This document shows positions 1 through 8,268 of a DNA stretch of 25,230 bases, in pieces. The position numbers were made by a program, and so were the translations under genes. Each line of letters begins with the position of its first letter. Position 1 is the first letter of the stretch. Below the pieces are notes generated by a model. That model was not told where the DNA came from and made no database searches. It saw only the letters and a program-made list of their open reading frames with translations. Source of the stretch: JAFDZO01 sp038225955 (GTDB lineage: Bacteria > Bacteroidota > Ignavibacteria > Tepidaquicellales > Tepidaquicellaceae); NCBI GenBank assembly GCA_038225955.1, contig JBBRQV010000034.1, positions 1 to 25,230 on the forward strand, written 5' to 3'.

Positions 1-1
1 C

Positions 2-1267
2 GTTGATAAAATTAACGAGCATAAAGACAGATTAATCGAGCTTGAAGTAAAAGATTCCGGCTCAACCATAAGAAAGGCAACGGAAGATATTATGCTCGGC
101 GCAAGGACTTTGAATTATTATTCAAAGATGGCTTCAACTGTGTTTGAAGAAAACATCGAAGGACTTTCAAAAGAAGGTATCAGCAAAAATTTATTGGTGC
201 GAGAGCCAATAGGCGTAGTTGCTTCTATTATTCCGTGGAACTTTCCGTTCAAAATGGCAATATGGAAACTCGGTCCGGCATTAGCTGCAGGATGTACGAT
301 TGTGCTAAAACCTTCCTCTGAAACTTCGCTTTCAGTTGCCGAGCTTGCAAAGTTAATTGATGAAACGGATATTCCAAAAGGTGTTATTAATATTGTAACG
401 GGCGGCTCTGATATCGGAACGGAAATGGTTTCGAATAAATTAGTTGATAAAGTTGCGTTCACAGGCTCGACTGAAGTTGGACGTACAATTATGAAAAACG
501 CCGCTCCGACACTGAAGAAATTAACTCTTGAGTGCGGGGGAAAATCACCTAATATTATTTTAGATGATACCGATATGAATATGGCAGTTGATGGCGCAAT
601 CTATGCGGGATTTTATCATCAGGGGCAGTGCTGCGAAGGCGGTACGAGACTGCTTGTGCAGGAAAGTGTTTACGATGAGTTTACATCTAAGCTTAAAGAA
701 AAAATTGAGAAGATGAAAATCGGCGACCCGATGGATAAGGGAAGCGATAACGGTCCGGTTGTATCGAAGAAGCAGTTTGAATCGGTAATGAATTATATAG
801 AGATAGGAAAAAAAGAAGGCGCGAAAATTTTAACCGGCGGAAATAGAGTCGGGGACAAAGGATATTACATTCAGCCGACAATTTTTACAGACGTTGATAA
901 TAAAATGAGAATTGCTCAGGAAGAAATTTTCGGACCTGTAGTAGTTATTATTAAATTCAAAGACGATGATGAAGCTGTGAAAATTTCTAATGATTCTGAA
1001 TTCGGACTTGCCGCAGGAATCTGGTCGGGCAACGATGAGCGAGCATTGGCACTGGCAAGAAGATTAAGAACAGGTACTGTGTGGATAAACGAATATCATC
1101 TGCTTGCAGATAGAGCGCCGTTCGGCGGATATAAGCAAAGCGGTGTTGGGCGTGAGTTCGGTGTTGACGGATTGAAGGAATACACTGAAGCGAAACACAT
1201 TCACATTGATGAAATAAAAGACAGAAGCAAGAAGTTCTGGTATAATACAGTTGTTCCGAAAGGATAG
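2..1267 (+). CDS. Aldehyde dehydrogenase family protein (5' end outside window)
   Basis: NAD(P)-dependent aldehyde dehydrogenase, oxidising an aldehyde to a carboxylate in the cytoplasm; the substrate cannot be read from sequence. The frame is open from base 2, so the gene enters from the left; about 421 residues are present of the usual ~490, so roughly 70 N-terminal residues are missing. The first ATG in the window (92) is internal: the translation before it, including ELEVKDSGSTIRKA, is typical family sequence. Visible motifs are the PWNFP oxyanion-hole segment, the FTGSTEVGR cofactor loop, TLECGGKSPN with the general-base Glu, GQCCEGG with the catalytic Cys (second Cys by alignment to ALDH2), and EEIFGPVV. 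It ends in TAG. The GNAT gene starts 7 bases after the stop, so the two are probably co-transcribed. Betaine- or semialdehyde-type specificity is possible but unproven. Confidence 0.93.
   Translation, partial: VDKINEHKDRLIELEVKDSGSTIRKATEDIMLGARTLNYYSKMASTVFEENIEGLSKEGISKNLLVREPIGVVASIIPWNFPFKMAIWKLGPALAAGCTIVLKPSSETSLSVAELAKLIDETDIPKGVINIVTGGSDIGTEMVSNKLVDKVAFTGSTEVGRTIMKNAAPTLKKLTLECGGKSPNIILDDTDMNMAVDGAIYAGFYHQGQCCEGGTRLLVQESVYDEFTSKLKEKIEKMKIGDPMDKGSDNGPVVSKKQFESVMNYIEIGKKEGAKILTGGNRVGDKGYYIQPTIFTDVDNKMRIAQEEIFGPVVVIIKFKDDDEAVKISNDSEFGLAAGIWSGNDERALALARRLRTGTVWINEYHLLADRAPFGGYKQSGVGREFGVDGLKEYTEAKHIHIDEIKDRSKKFWYNTVVPKG
1258..1264 (+). promoter_or_regulatory. Ribosome binding site of the GNAT gene
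   Basis: GAAAGGA lies ten bases before the ATG at 1275, inside the last codons of the aldehyde dehydrogenase gene. It is one of few Shine-Dalgarno-like sequences in the window. It supports the ATG at 1275 over the in-frame TTG at 1251. Confidence 0.5.
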
Positions 1268-1274
1268 TTCTCCC

Positions 1275-1817
1275 ATGAAAAAAATTATCAAAGGAGATAA
1301 TTGTTCTTTAGTAAAGTTTGAGAGTAAAGATGTGAAGCTTGTAGATTTAATTTATAAATTATTCCATGATAAAGGGATAGTGAATTTTTTAAATCCCGAT
1401 TATCCGCTGAATAAACCAAAATCCGTTATAAAAAAATGGGTGAAGGAAACTGCGGAAAATCCTTATGCTGCATGGTATGTTATCAAGCATAAGAGAGATT
1501 ACATCGGATACGTTTGCTTTAAGTGGAGAGATAATTATGAAGTATGCTGCGAGATGTCAACAGCGATATTGGATGAATATAGAGGATTAAAATTAGGTTA
1601 CGAATCCTCAAAAATTCTTGCAGATTATATAAAGGAGTTAAAGAAGTTCAGCTACATAGTTGCATACGTTAAAAAAGGAAATACAAGAGCAGTAAATAAT
1701 TTAAGGAAGTTCGGATTACGAAAAAATGCGCGACTCTTAAAAGAGGCTACACTGGCTTTTTACAATGAAGACGGCACAGGAGGTGATTACGATTTGCTTG
1801 CTGAAAAAATAAAATAA
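1275..1817 (+). CDS. GNAT family N-acetyltransferase
   Basis: A 180-residue protein of the GNAT fold (RimJ/RimL-like, Acetyltransf_3 type), expected to move an acetyl group from acetyl-CoA to an amine; the acceptor is unknown. Seen in the sequence: a central strand with YIGYVCFKW, then the acetyl-CoA loop region EYRGLKLGYES, and the C-terminal NTRAVNNLRKFGLRKNARL segment typical of the family (Asn/Ala-rich helix, then a strand). The CoA loop is slightly off consensus: RGLKLG where R-G-x-G-x-G/A is usual. The start chosen is ATG 1275, preceded by GAAAGGA; an in-frame TTG at 1251 would overlap the upstream gene. It sits between an aldehyde dehydrogenase and a Rossmann protein in one tight run, but nothing shows a shared pathway. 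Confidence 0.8.
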   Translation: MKKIIKGDNCSLVKFESKDVKLVDLIYKLFHDKGIVNFLNPDYPLNKPKSVIKKWVKETAENPYAAWYVIKHKRDYIGYVCFKWRDNYEVCCEMSTAILDEYRGLKLGYESSKILADYIKELKKFSYIVAYVKKGNTRAVNNLRKFGLRKNARLLKEATLAFYNEDGTGGDYDLLAEKIK

Positions 1818-1838
1818 AAGTAGAAAGAAAAACATTTA

Positions 1839-3536
1839 ATGGATATAAAAAATAAAACAGTTTTAATTCTCGGCGGCTGGGGGCTTGTTGGCTCGGCGAT
1901 TGCGCGTAATCTTATGGCAGAGGGACCGAAGAAAATTATTCTTACATCACTGAAAAAAGATGAAGCTGAGGATATTTGTAATTCGCTATCGAAAGAATAT
2001 AAGAAGCCAAAAGGATTTTTTGTGCCATGGTACGGAAATATTTTTGTAAGGAATGAATTCAAAGATACTCCACGCGAAAACATACTGGGAAATCCTGCAC
2101 AACGCGCAAAGTTGATGCATGATATAACCAATGAACTAGATAACGAGATACTGCACAACTCGGCAATGTATAAAATGCTGAAACAGTATAAGCCTGATGT
2201 TGTTATTGATTGCATAAACACAGCAACGGCAATTGCATATCAGAATATTTTCAAATCGTTCAACGATATGCAGAGATTTATGGATAACGGCGAGAAGGAT
2301 TATGATAAGCTGAAGACGGAAGTAGAAAAATTCATGTGTGTCTCTTATATACCGCAGCTGATTCGTCACATACAGATTATGTATAATTCAATGACGGAGT
2401 TTAAGACAAAGTTTTATTTGAAAATCGGTACAAGCGGTACAGGCGGTATGGGATTGAACATTCCTTACACTCACAGTGAAGAGAAGCCTTCAAGAATGCT
2501 ATTGAGTAAATCTTCTGTTGCAGGCGCGCATACATTGTTACTATTCTTAATGGCTCGTACACCAAACGGTCCGGCAGTAAAAGAATTAAAACCGACTGCT
2601 TCAATCGCATGGAAAAAAATTGCTTACGGCGAAATTAAAAAAGGCGGAAGACCGATTGCATTATACGATGTGAAGATGGAAGATGCAGAATCGTTAACAG
2701 GGAAGTTCAAAAGAAAAAATGAGAAGACATACAAATCAAAAGAGAATTTAAAAACAGTATTCATTGATACCGGCGAGAACGGAATTTTCTCTGCGGCTGA
2801 GTTTGAAACAATTTCTACAGTGGGTCAGATGCAGTTCGTTACTCCCGAAGAGATTGCAGAGAATGCAGTGCTTGAGATAAAAGGACATAACACTGGGCAC
2901 GATATTATAAACGCGATAGACGGAGCTTCAATGGAGCCATCATACCGAGCAGGATTTATGCAGCAGTATGCTACGAATAAAATCAAAGCACTTGAAAAGA
3001 AGAATAAGACAAATTCGATAGCTTTTGAAATGCTCGGACCTCCAAGACTCTCAAAACTTCTTTTTGAAGTTAACTTAATTAGACTTATTTATAAAAATTT
3101 CAATGAGTATATTAAAGCCGATTATAAAAAGGCAGCTAAGAAAATTTTTGACTTAATTAAGAAAGATTCGAAGCTGAGAAATGAAATGCTTTCCATCGGC
3201 ATTCCGATTTTAATGCCTGACGGGAAAAAACTGCTAAGAGGTCCTGAAATAAAAATTCCTTCTCATTTAGAAGGTGATATATTCGATGTGAACCAGAAAC
3301 AGATTGATAAATGGTGTGAAGGCGGCTGGTTTGATCTTCGCGAGAAAAACTGGAAGCTGTGGAATGAAAGATTTAAAGCAATTATGAAACAGTCGAAGGC
3401 AATGAGCGATGAGAATTTCAGCTCAAGATATATTTTCAACGATGACTACTGGGATAATTTTAAAGAGATGAACATAGGTAAGATAGTCGGATGGATATTT
3501 ATTAATGAAGAGCACGGAATCAGAAATAAGGGTTAA
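1839..3536 (+). CDS. NAD(P)-binding Rossmann-fold protein, function unknown
   Basis: A 565-residue soluble protein. The N-terminus is a clear dinucleotide-binding fold: strand KTVLIL followed by GGWGLVGSAIARNL (residues 12-25), a variant of the GxxGxxG loop. A second strand (PDVVIDCINTATA, about residues 119-131) is typical of the SDR/epimerase and saccharopine-dehydrogenase-like superfamily. A glycine-rich stretch, GTSGTGGMGLNIPY, precedes a segment with Tyr, Ser and Lys (YTHSEEKPSRMLLSKSS) that could supply SDR-like catalysis. The last ~200 residues are charged and match no fold I recognise; the protein is about twice the length of a classical SDR. There is no signal peptide or membrane segment. 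It starts at ATG 1839, 21 bases after the GNAT gene, probably in the same transcript. I do not know its substrate or product. Confidence 0.7.
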   Translation: MDIKNKTVLILGGWGLVGSAIARNLMAEGPKKIILTSLKKDEAEDICNSLSKEYKKPKGFFVPWYGNIFVRNEFKDTPRENILGNPAQRAKLMHDITNELDNEILHNSAMYKMLKQYKPDVVIDCINTATAIAYQNIFKSFNDMQRFMDNGEKDYDKLKTEVEKFMCVSYIPQLIRHIQIMYNSMTEFKTKFYLKIGTSGTGGMGLNIPYTHSEEKPSRMLLSKSSVAGAHTLLLFLMARTPNGPAVKELKPTASIAWKKIAYGEIKKGGRPIALYDVKMEDAESLTGKFKRKNEKTYKSKENLKTVFIDTGENGIFSAAEFETISTVGQMQFVTPEEIAENAVLEIKGHNTGHDIINAIDGASMEPSYRAGFMQQYATNKIKALEKKNKTNSIAFEMLGPPRLSKLLFEVNLIRLIYKNFNEYIKADYKKAAKKIFDLIKKDSKLRNEMLSIGIPILMPDGKKLLRGPEIKIPSHLEGDIFDVNQKQIDKWCEGGWFDLREKNWKLWNERFKAIMKQSKAMSDENFSSRYIFNDDYWDNFKEMNIGKIVGWIFINEEHGIRNKG

Positions 3537-3590
3537 GCAACTTACATTACAAACAAATTTTTAGATATATAAAAATAAAATTAAAGAAAA

Positions 3591-5144
3591 TTGATACCTA
3601 ATATTCTTTCTTTAACAATTTTTGCTCCGATAGTTTTAGCATTTCTGATTTTATTCATGAAAAAGGAAAATGAAACTATGATAAAGTGGTATGCAATGAT
3701 TGTCTCATTGATACCATTCGTACTTTCACTGGTTCTTTTCTTCACTTACAATCCGGCTAACCCTGAGTATCAGTTCGTTGAAAAATTTAAATGGGTTACC
3801 GCTCTTAATTCCTACTACTCATTGGGTATAGATGGAATTTCGATGCTACTGATAGTACTTTCAGCATTCATTATGCCTCTTTGTATTCTTGCCTCATGGA
3901 ATACTATTAAGATAAGAATTAAAGAGTATTACTTCCTTGTATTACTTATGGAAGGAACGCTCATTGGTGTTTTCTGTGCGCAGGATTTGATTTTATTCTA
4001 CATCTTCTGGGAGTTTATTCTTATTCCAATGTATTTTATGATAGGTATCTGGGGCGGCGAGGAAAGAATTTATGCTACCGTCAAATTTTTCTTATATACA
4101 ATGTTCGGAAGCTTGCTTCTTCTTATCGGAATTATCTGGCTTGGTTTCTTATGCCAACCGATGATAGGGGAGTTTACAACAGATATGGCAAGACTGACAT
4201 TAGTTTCCCCAACCATTGCTGCGGATAAACAAACATTTTTATTTATACTATTCACATTAAGTTTTTTAATAAAGGTACCCCTCTTTCCGTTCCATACATG
4301 GCTGCCCGATGCTCACGTTCAGGCGCCGACATCAGGTTCAGTTATTCTTGCTGCGATTTTATTGAAGATGGGTACTTATGGTTTACTTAGATTTTCACTG
4401 CCGCTTTTCCCTGCGGGATTTGTGAGCATGACTCCCTACATTGCAGTTCTTGCAACAATCGGTATCATATACGGAGCGTTAGTTTCCATTGTGCAGAAAG
4501 ATATTAAAAAGCTTGTTGCTTACTCTTCGGTTTCGCACATGGCATTTATAGTGCTTGGTATTTTTGCTCTTACGCAAGAATCTATGCAGGGCGGTGTAAT
4601 ACAAATGATTAACCATGGACTTTCAACAGGCGCGCTCTTCCTTATTGTAGGTATGCTTTATGAAAGAAGACACACAAAACTTATTGCAGAGTACGGCGGA
4701 CTTATGAAAGTAATGCCTGTGTTCTCGGTGATATTTATGGTCGTGATGTTTTCATCAATCGGCTTGCCCGGACTTAATGGCTTTATAGGTGAGTTTTTAG
4801 TTTTAATCGGCGCTTACAAGTCAGTTAACTTAGGCACTCCGGTATACTCTATACTTTCGACAACAGCAGTTATTTTTGCTGCGATATATTTATTGTGGAT
4901 GTTCCAGAGAGTTATGCTGGGGCCTATTACTAATGAAAAGAATAAAGATCTGAAAGATATTTCTAAAATGGAACTTGCGACAGTTATTCCGTTATTGATT
5001 TTCATAGTATGGATTGGCGTTTATCCGAATACATTCTTAAGCAAAACAGAAACATCAGTAAAAAGGATTATAGAAAATTTCGAAAAGTTTAAACCGAAAC
5101 CTATAGAAACACCGGTAACTCCAACTACTCCACCTACTAAATAG
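3591..5144 (+). CDS. nuoM: NADH-quinone oxidoreductase subunit M (complex I antiporter-like subunit)
   Basis: A 517-residue polytopic inner-membrane protein, one of the three antiporter-like proton-pumping subunits of respiratory complex I. Hallmarks are present: FWEFILIPMYFMIG with the TM5 glutamate (E141), SFLIKVPLFPFHTWLPDAH with the TM7 lysine (K228), LLKMGTYG (K259), and GFIGEF with the TM12 glutamate (E401). All the residues of the proton path that I can name are intact, so it should be functional. Length fits the family (~500). The start is TTG 3591, because an in-frame TAA lies at 3582. No other nuo gene is next to it: upstream is an unknown Rossmann protein and downstream a terminator and an OsmC protein. 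It is therefore either a displaced single copy or a second copy. Mrp or hydrogenase-4 relatives are less likely given the close NuoM motifs. Confidence 0.93.
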   Translation: MIPNILSLTIFAPIVLAFLILFMKKENETMIKWYAMIVSLIPFVLSLVLFFTYNPANPEYQFVEKFKWVTALNSYYSLGIDGISMLLIVLSAFIMPLCILASWNTIKIRIKEYYFLVLLMEGTLIGVFCAQDLILFYIFWEFILIPMYFMIGIWGGEERIYATVKFFLYTMFGSLLLLIGIIWLGFLCQPMIGEFTTDMARLTLVSPTIAADKQTFLFILFTLSFLIKVPLFPFHTWLPDAHVQAPTSGSVILAAILLKMGTYGLLRFSLPLFPAGFVSMTPYIAVLATIGIIYGALVSIVQKDIKKLVAYSSVSHMAFIVLGIFALTQESMQGGVIQMINHGLSTGALFLIVGMLYERRHTKLIAEYGGLMKVMPVFSVIFMVVMFSSIGLPGLNGFIGEFLVLIGAYKSVNLGTPVYSILSTTAVIFAAIYLLWMFQRVMLGPITNEKNKDLKDISKMELATVIPLLIFIVWIGVYPNTFLSKTETSVKRIIENFEKFKPKPIETPVTPTTPPTK

Positions 5145-5169
5145 AATTTTTAAAATATAATTTTTTTTT

Positions 5170-5209
5170 AAAAAGGTTTTATCATTTAGTTGGTAAAACC
5201 TTTTTTTTT
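5170..5209 (+). terminator. Rho-independent terminator after nuoM
   Basis: The left arm 5170-5184 (AAAAAGGTTTTATCA) pairs with the right arm 5191-5205 (TGGTAAAACCTTTTT) over 15 pairs with one T-G wobble, around the six-base loop TTTAGT. A run of T continues to 5209. It lies 25 bases past the nuoM stop and 20 bases before the next start, so it separates nuoM from the OsmC gene. The A-run on the left would make it partly bidirectional. Confidence 0.92.
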
Positions 5210-5229
5210 GGAAAAATAAATATGTAAGT

Positions 5230-5646
5230 ATGACTGATAAAAAGAAAGTTAGGGGAATTTTAGAAAAGAATTCCTATAGAGTTGTTTTACAAACGGAAGT
5301 TCATACAGTTATTTCAGATGAACCCGTAGAAGAAGGCGGAAGCGATGAAGGAATGAATCCTTATGAGCTGCTATCCGCTTCGCTTGCAAGCTGCACTGCA
5401 ATAACTCTTCAAATGTATCTCGATAGAAAAAAGTGGGAAGTAGATGATCTAAAAGTTGATATAGATATAAAGAGTACAACTGAAGGCAAAATCTCCAAAA
5501 ATGTTTTTGAAAGGAAGATATTTGTAAAAAGTAAATTAAGCGATTCTGAGCTGGAAAGGCTAAAATATATTGCGAATATGTGCCCGATTTCAAGGATTTT
5601 GGAGACAGGGAACAATTCCGTTATTACTACATTAGAAAAGAGATAA
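5230..5646 (+). CDS. OsmC family protein
   Basis: A 138-residue cytoplasmic protein of the OsmC/Ohr superfamily, whose studied members reduce organic hydroperoxides with a pair of cysteines. The two expected cysteines are present: C55 in SLASCTAITLQMY and C118 in NMCPISRIL. The NPYELLSASLASC block is the signature of the family. The sequence looks closer to the general OsmC/YhfA-like branch than to Ohr, so a peroxidase role is probable rather than certain. The ATG at 5230 lies only 20 bases after the nuoM terminator tail, so any promoter must overlap the terminator or the leader must be very short. The product is small, with no signal peptide. Confidence 0.88.
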   Translation: MTDKKKVRGILEKNSYRVVLQTEVHTVISDEPVEEGGSDEGMNPYELLSASLASCTAITLQMYLDRKKWEVDDLKVDIDIKSTTEGKISKNVFERKIFVKSKLSDSELERLKYIANMCPISRILETGNNSVITTLEKR

Positions 5647-5733
5647 TAACAACAAAAATTGAAACTTTTTAACGTTTTTAATAGTATTTCTTATATAGAG
5701 GTTATATGTTATTTTCAGTAAAATAATTATAAA

Positions 5734-7329
5734 ATGAATAAAAAACTTTTAATAGTAGTTTATGTAGTTATAGTCGGATTAGCATTTTTTGTAGGTACTA
5801 AAATACAGAATGCAGTATCCGATGACAAGACTTCAGCACAGGTGAAAAAGTTCAGCGATGCATTGAACATTACAACAAGATATTATGTAGATGACGTCGA
5901 TTCGCAAAAGCTTACCGAAGCTGCGATACGCGGAATGCTTGAAGAGCTTGACCCTCACTCAGTTTATATCAGCGCAGAGCAGTTAAAAAGAGTTAACGAA
6001 GATTTCCAGGGAAGCTTCGAAGGTATCGGAGTTGAGTTCGATATCATAGCAGATACGATTACAATTGTTTCTCCTATATCGGGCGGACCATCTGAAAAAC
6101 TTGGAATTTTAGCAGGTGATAAAATCGTAAAGATTGACGGTCAGTCTTCTATAAAACTTACCCGTGAAGATGTACCGAAAAAACTCCGTGGAGAAAAAGG
6201 AACTAAAGTAGTCGTAACGATTGCAAGACCGGGCAGCAGCAAGACGATGGATTTTGAAATCATCAGAGATAAAATTCCATTATATAGTGTTGATGCATCA
6301 TTTATGTACAACAATGAAATCGGATATATAAAAGTATCAAAGTTTGCAGCAACTACTTACGATGAGTTTTCAAAAGCATATTTGAAACTGCAAGGCGAAG
6401 GAATGAAGAAATTAGTTCTTGATTTACGCGGTAATCCGGGTGGATATTTAGACCAGGCGTTTAAAATGGGAAGTGAATTTATTCCTAAAGGCGGAAAAAT
6501 TGTTTACACAAAAAGCAGAATTTCAGATTTCAACGAAGTATATAATTCCGAAGGCGGAAAATTAAATGACGTTCCGTTAATCGTGCTTGTAAATTCCGGT
6601 TCAGCTTCTGCAAGTGAAATCGTTGCAGGCGCAATTCAGGATTGGGATAGAGGACTTATCGTCGGTGAAACATCTTTCGGTAAAGGACTTGTTCAACGTC
6701 AGTTTGACTTGCCTGACCAATCTGCGTTCAGAGTTACAACGGCAAGATATTATACTCCGGTAGGACGTTCGATTCAGAAGCCTTATGAAAACGGAAAATA
6801 TAAATCAGACCTTGCAAGAGATGAAAGCGAAGGCGATAACGTAAACCATACAAAAGATAAATCTGATTCTTTACATCCTGAATTCAAAACAATGGGCGGA
6901 AGAATTATTTACGGCGGTGGTGGTATTACACCCGATTATATTGTAAAGCTTGATACACTTACTCCTTACACTGTTTCACTAAGAAGAAATAATGTAATGT
7001 ATTTGTTTACAGAACAGTATATGTCTAACAATAGAAAAAACGTTGAAGGAAAATATAAATCTTATAATGCATTCAGAGATGGTTTTGAACTTTCATCTTC
7101 AATGATGGACGATTTCAAGAAATTTGCAGATGGTAAAGGCGTTGCTTTAAACCAAAGTGAATTTGATAAAGATAAGAGCTTCATTGAAATTTCAATTAAG
7201 TCACAAATTGCAAGAGATATATGGGGCAATGAAGGAAGCTACGCAATATTTGTAACTTCAGATGAGCAGTTCCTGAAAGCAATTACTTTATTTGGTGAAG
7301 CAAAAGATTTAGGAAATTTAAGAAAATAA
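5734..7329 (+). CDS. S41 family C-terminal processing peptidase (CtpA/Prc-like)
   Basis: A 531-residue serine protease anchored in the inner membrane and facing the periplasm; family members trim or degrade envelope proteins from their C-termini. Order of parts: N-terminal membrane anchor or signal (residues 4-21), a helical segment with ELDPHSVYIS (72-80), a PDZ domain (about 92-175, with GVEFDI and SGGPSEKLGILAGD), then the protease core. The catalytic set reads S292 in GSASASEI, K317 in TSFGKG and Q321, with the 25-residue Ser-Lys spacing known for Prc and CtpB. LRGNPGGYLDQA is the other core signature. The ATG at 5734 directly precedes the MNKKLLIVV membrane segment. An 87-base gap separates it from the OsmC gene, so it may have its own promoter. 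About 180 residues follow the catalytic core, a tail of unknown role. Confidence 0.94.
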   Translation: MNKKLLIVVYVVIVGLAFFVGTKIQNAVSDDKTSAQVKKFSDALNITTRYYVDDVDSQKLTEAAIRGMLEELDPHSVYISAEQLKRVNEDFQGSFEGIGVEFDIIADTITIVSPISGGPSEKLGILAGDKIVKIDGQSSIKLTREDVPKKLRGEKGTKVVVTIARPGSSKTMDFEIIRDKIPLYSVDASFMYNNEIGYIKVSKFAATTYDEFSKAYLKLQGEGMKKLVLDLRGNPGGYLDQAFKMGSEFIPKGGKIVYTKSRISDFNEVYNSEGGKLNDVPLIVLVNSGSASASEIVAGAIQDWDRGLIVGETSFGKGLVQRQFDLPDQSAFRVTTARYYTPVGRSIQKPYENGKYKSDLARDESEGDNVNHTKDKSDSLHPEFKTMGGRIIYGGGGITPDYIVKLDTLTPYTVSLRRNNVMYLFTEQYMSNNRKNVEGKYKSYNAFRDGFELSSSMMDDFKKFADGKGVALNQSEFDKDKSFIEISIKSQIARDIWGNEGSYAIFVTSDEQFLKAITLFGEAKDLGNLRK

Positions 7330-7342
7330 AATAATTTTATAT

Positions 7343-7388
7343 GAAATGGTTTATCTCACATATCTGAAATATGCGGATAAACCATTTC
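7343..7388 (+). terminator. Long hairpin after the S41 peptidase gene, possible weak terminator
   Basis: GAAATGGTTTATC (7343-7355) is perfectly complementary to GATAAACCATTTC (7376-7388). A nested five-pair stem, CATAT (7359-7363) with ATATG (7369-7373), closes on the loop CTGAA. The stem is strong, but the following bases (TGTTTAC) are a poor T-run. It may be a weak terminator, or an mRNA structure controlling the next gene, whose likely TTG start is 12 bases past the right arm. Confidence 0.6.
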
Positions 7389-7400
7389 TGTTTACATAAC

Positions 7401-8189
7401 TTGAAACGATTCGCATTAATATTGCTTTTAACAGTATTCGCTTGTAATTCATACAGCCAGTCCAAAGTGCTTGACCAGGGTGAAGAGCTGAAGTATATAG
7501 TTTATTTCGGATTTATAAAACTCGGTGAAGTAAAACTAAAGGTTTCACGAGTTGAAAATGATGAGGGAAAGAAAACCTGTAATGCAATTGCATATATTAA
7601 GACTTATGATGGAGTTCCGTTTGTTTCGTTGAATAATATATTTGAGTCAGAAATGGATTACGTGAAAGAGCAGCTTTTTGCAAAAAAGTTTTTTGCAACT
7701 GAGTTTAAGGGTAAAGATATTGCGAAGACTGACTACAGGTTTAATTACGATTCTACAAAGGTTAAAATTCTGAAAGAAACCAATACCAGAATCGATAGAA
7801 ATGAAACTATTTCCTTCAATAAGGGTATAAAGTTTCAAGACGGATTGTCCATATTTTATTCGGCACGTATGAATTCTTTTGCGAACAAAAATTATAATGT
7901 TCCTATTTTTATAAATGAAGGTCAAAGCTCGGTAAAGTATTCGTTCAACATTAATAAAGATGTTGTTTCTGTTAGCAGTGTTGATTATGATATTTCAGTA
8001 ATAAAGGTAGCAGGTGTTGCAGATTTTACCGGTATTGCCGGATTAACAGGTGAGTTTGCCGGGTGGTTTTCCGATGATGAATTCAGGGTGCCGATTAAGG
8101 CGCAGTTAAATGTTCTTATCGGAAGCATAACTTTGGAATTAGCTTCATACAAAAAAACAAATTGGAAACCACCAGTATTCAAGCACTAA
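7401..8189 (+). CDS. DUF3108 domain-containing exported protein
   Basis: About 262 residues, of unknown molecular function. I choose TTG 7401, because it gives an immediate signal peptide (MKRFALILLLTVFA) ending near CNSYSQ. The in-frame ATG at 7371 lies inside the right arm of a hairpin and would add ten polar residues ahead of the signal. Either type I cleavage after NSYSQ or lipidation at the Cys is possible; the lipobox is poor (VFAC). After the signal, GEELKYIVYFGFIKLGEVKLKV is the opening of DUF3108, a beta-rich periplasmic family. The body is full of alternating strands with no catalytic motif that I can see. It is followed by lolA, a periplasmic lipoprotein carrier, so a role in envelope lipid or lipoprotein handling is a reasonable guess but only a guess. 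Confidence 0.8.
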   Translation: MKRFALILLLTVFACNSYSQSKVLDQGEELKYIVYFGFIKLGEVKLKVSRVENDEGKKTCNAIAYIKTYDGVPFVSLNNIFESEMDYVKEQLFAKKFFATEFKGKDIAKTDYRFNYDSTKVKILKETNTRIDRNETISFNKGIKFQDGLSIFYSARMNSFANKNYNVPIFINEGQSSVKYSFNINKDVVSVSSVDYDISVIKVAGVADFTGIAGLTGEFAGWFSDDEFRVPIKAQLNVLIGSITLELASYKKTNWKPPVFKH

Positions 8190-8232
8190 ACCACTTCTCG
8201 TTTTTATGTTGTACATCGCATTTTTAACTAAA

Positions 8233-8263
8233 TTGAAATCAAACTAAAATATAGCTATTTTTG
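8233..8263 (+). promoter_or_regulatory. Candidate promoter of lolA (Bacteroidota-type)
   Basis: TTG (8233-8235), 20 bases, then TATTTTTG (8256-8263), which fits the Bacteroidota consensus TTTG / TAnnTTTG except for the first T of the upstream box. The second box ends five bases before the lolA ATG (8269), so the transcript would begin at or next to the start codon. The same arrangement is seen in front of rfaE1. AT-rich DNA gives chance matches, so this is a candidate only. Confidence 0.45.
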
Positions 8264-8268
8264 TAATT

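Noticed and set aside
1251..1274. TTG 1251 as the start of the GNAT gene
   Set aside because: It overlaps the end of the aldehyde dehydrogenase and adds eight residues without family support; ATG 1275 has a good ribosome binding site.
5659..5687. TTGAAA-N17-TAGTAT as a sigma70-type promoter for the S41 peptidase gene
   Set aside because: The -10 matches only four of six bases in very AT-rich DNA and it does not fit the TTG-N20-TATTTTTG pattern seen elsewhere in the window.
7371..7400. ATG 7371 as the start of the DUF3108 gene
   Set aside because: It lies in the right arm of a hairpin and puts ten polar residues before the signal peptide; TTG 7401 begins exactly at the basic N-region.
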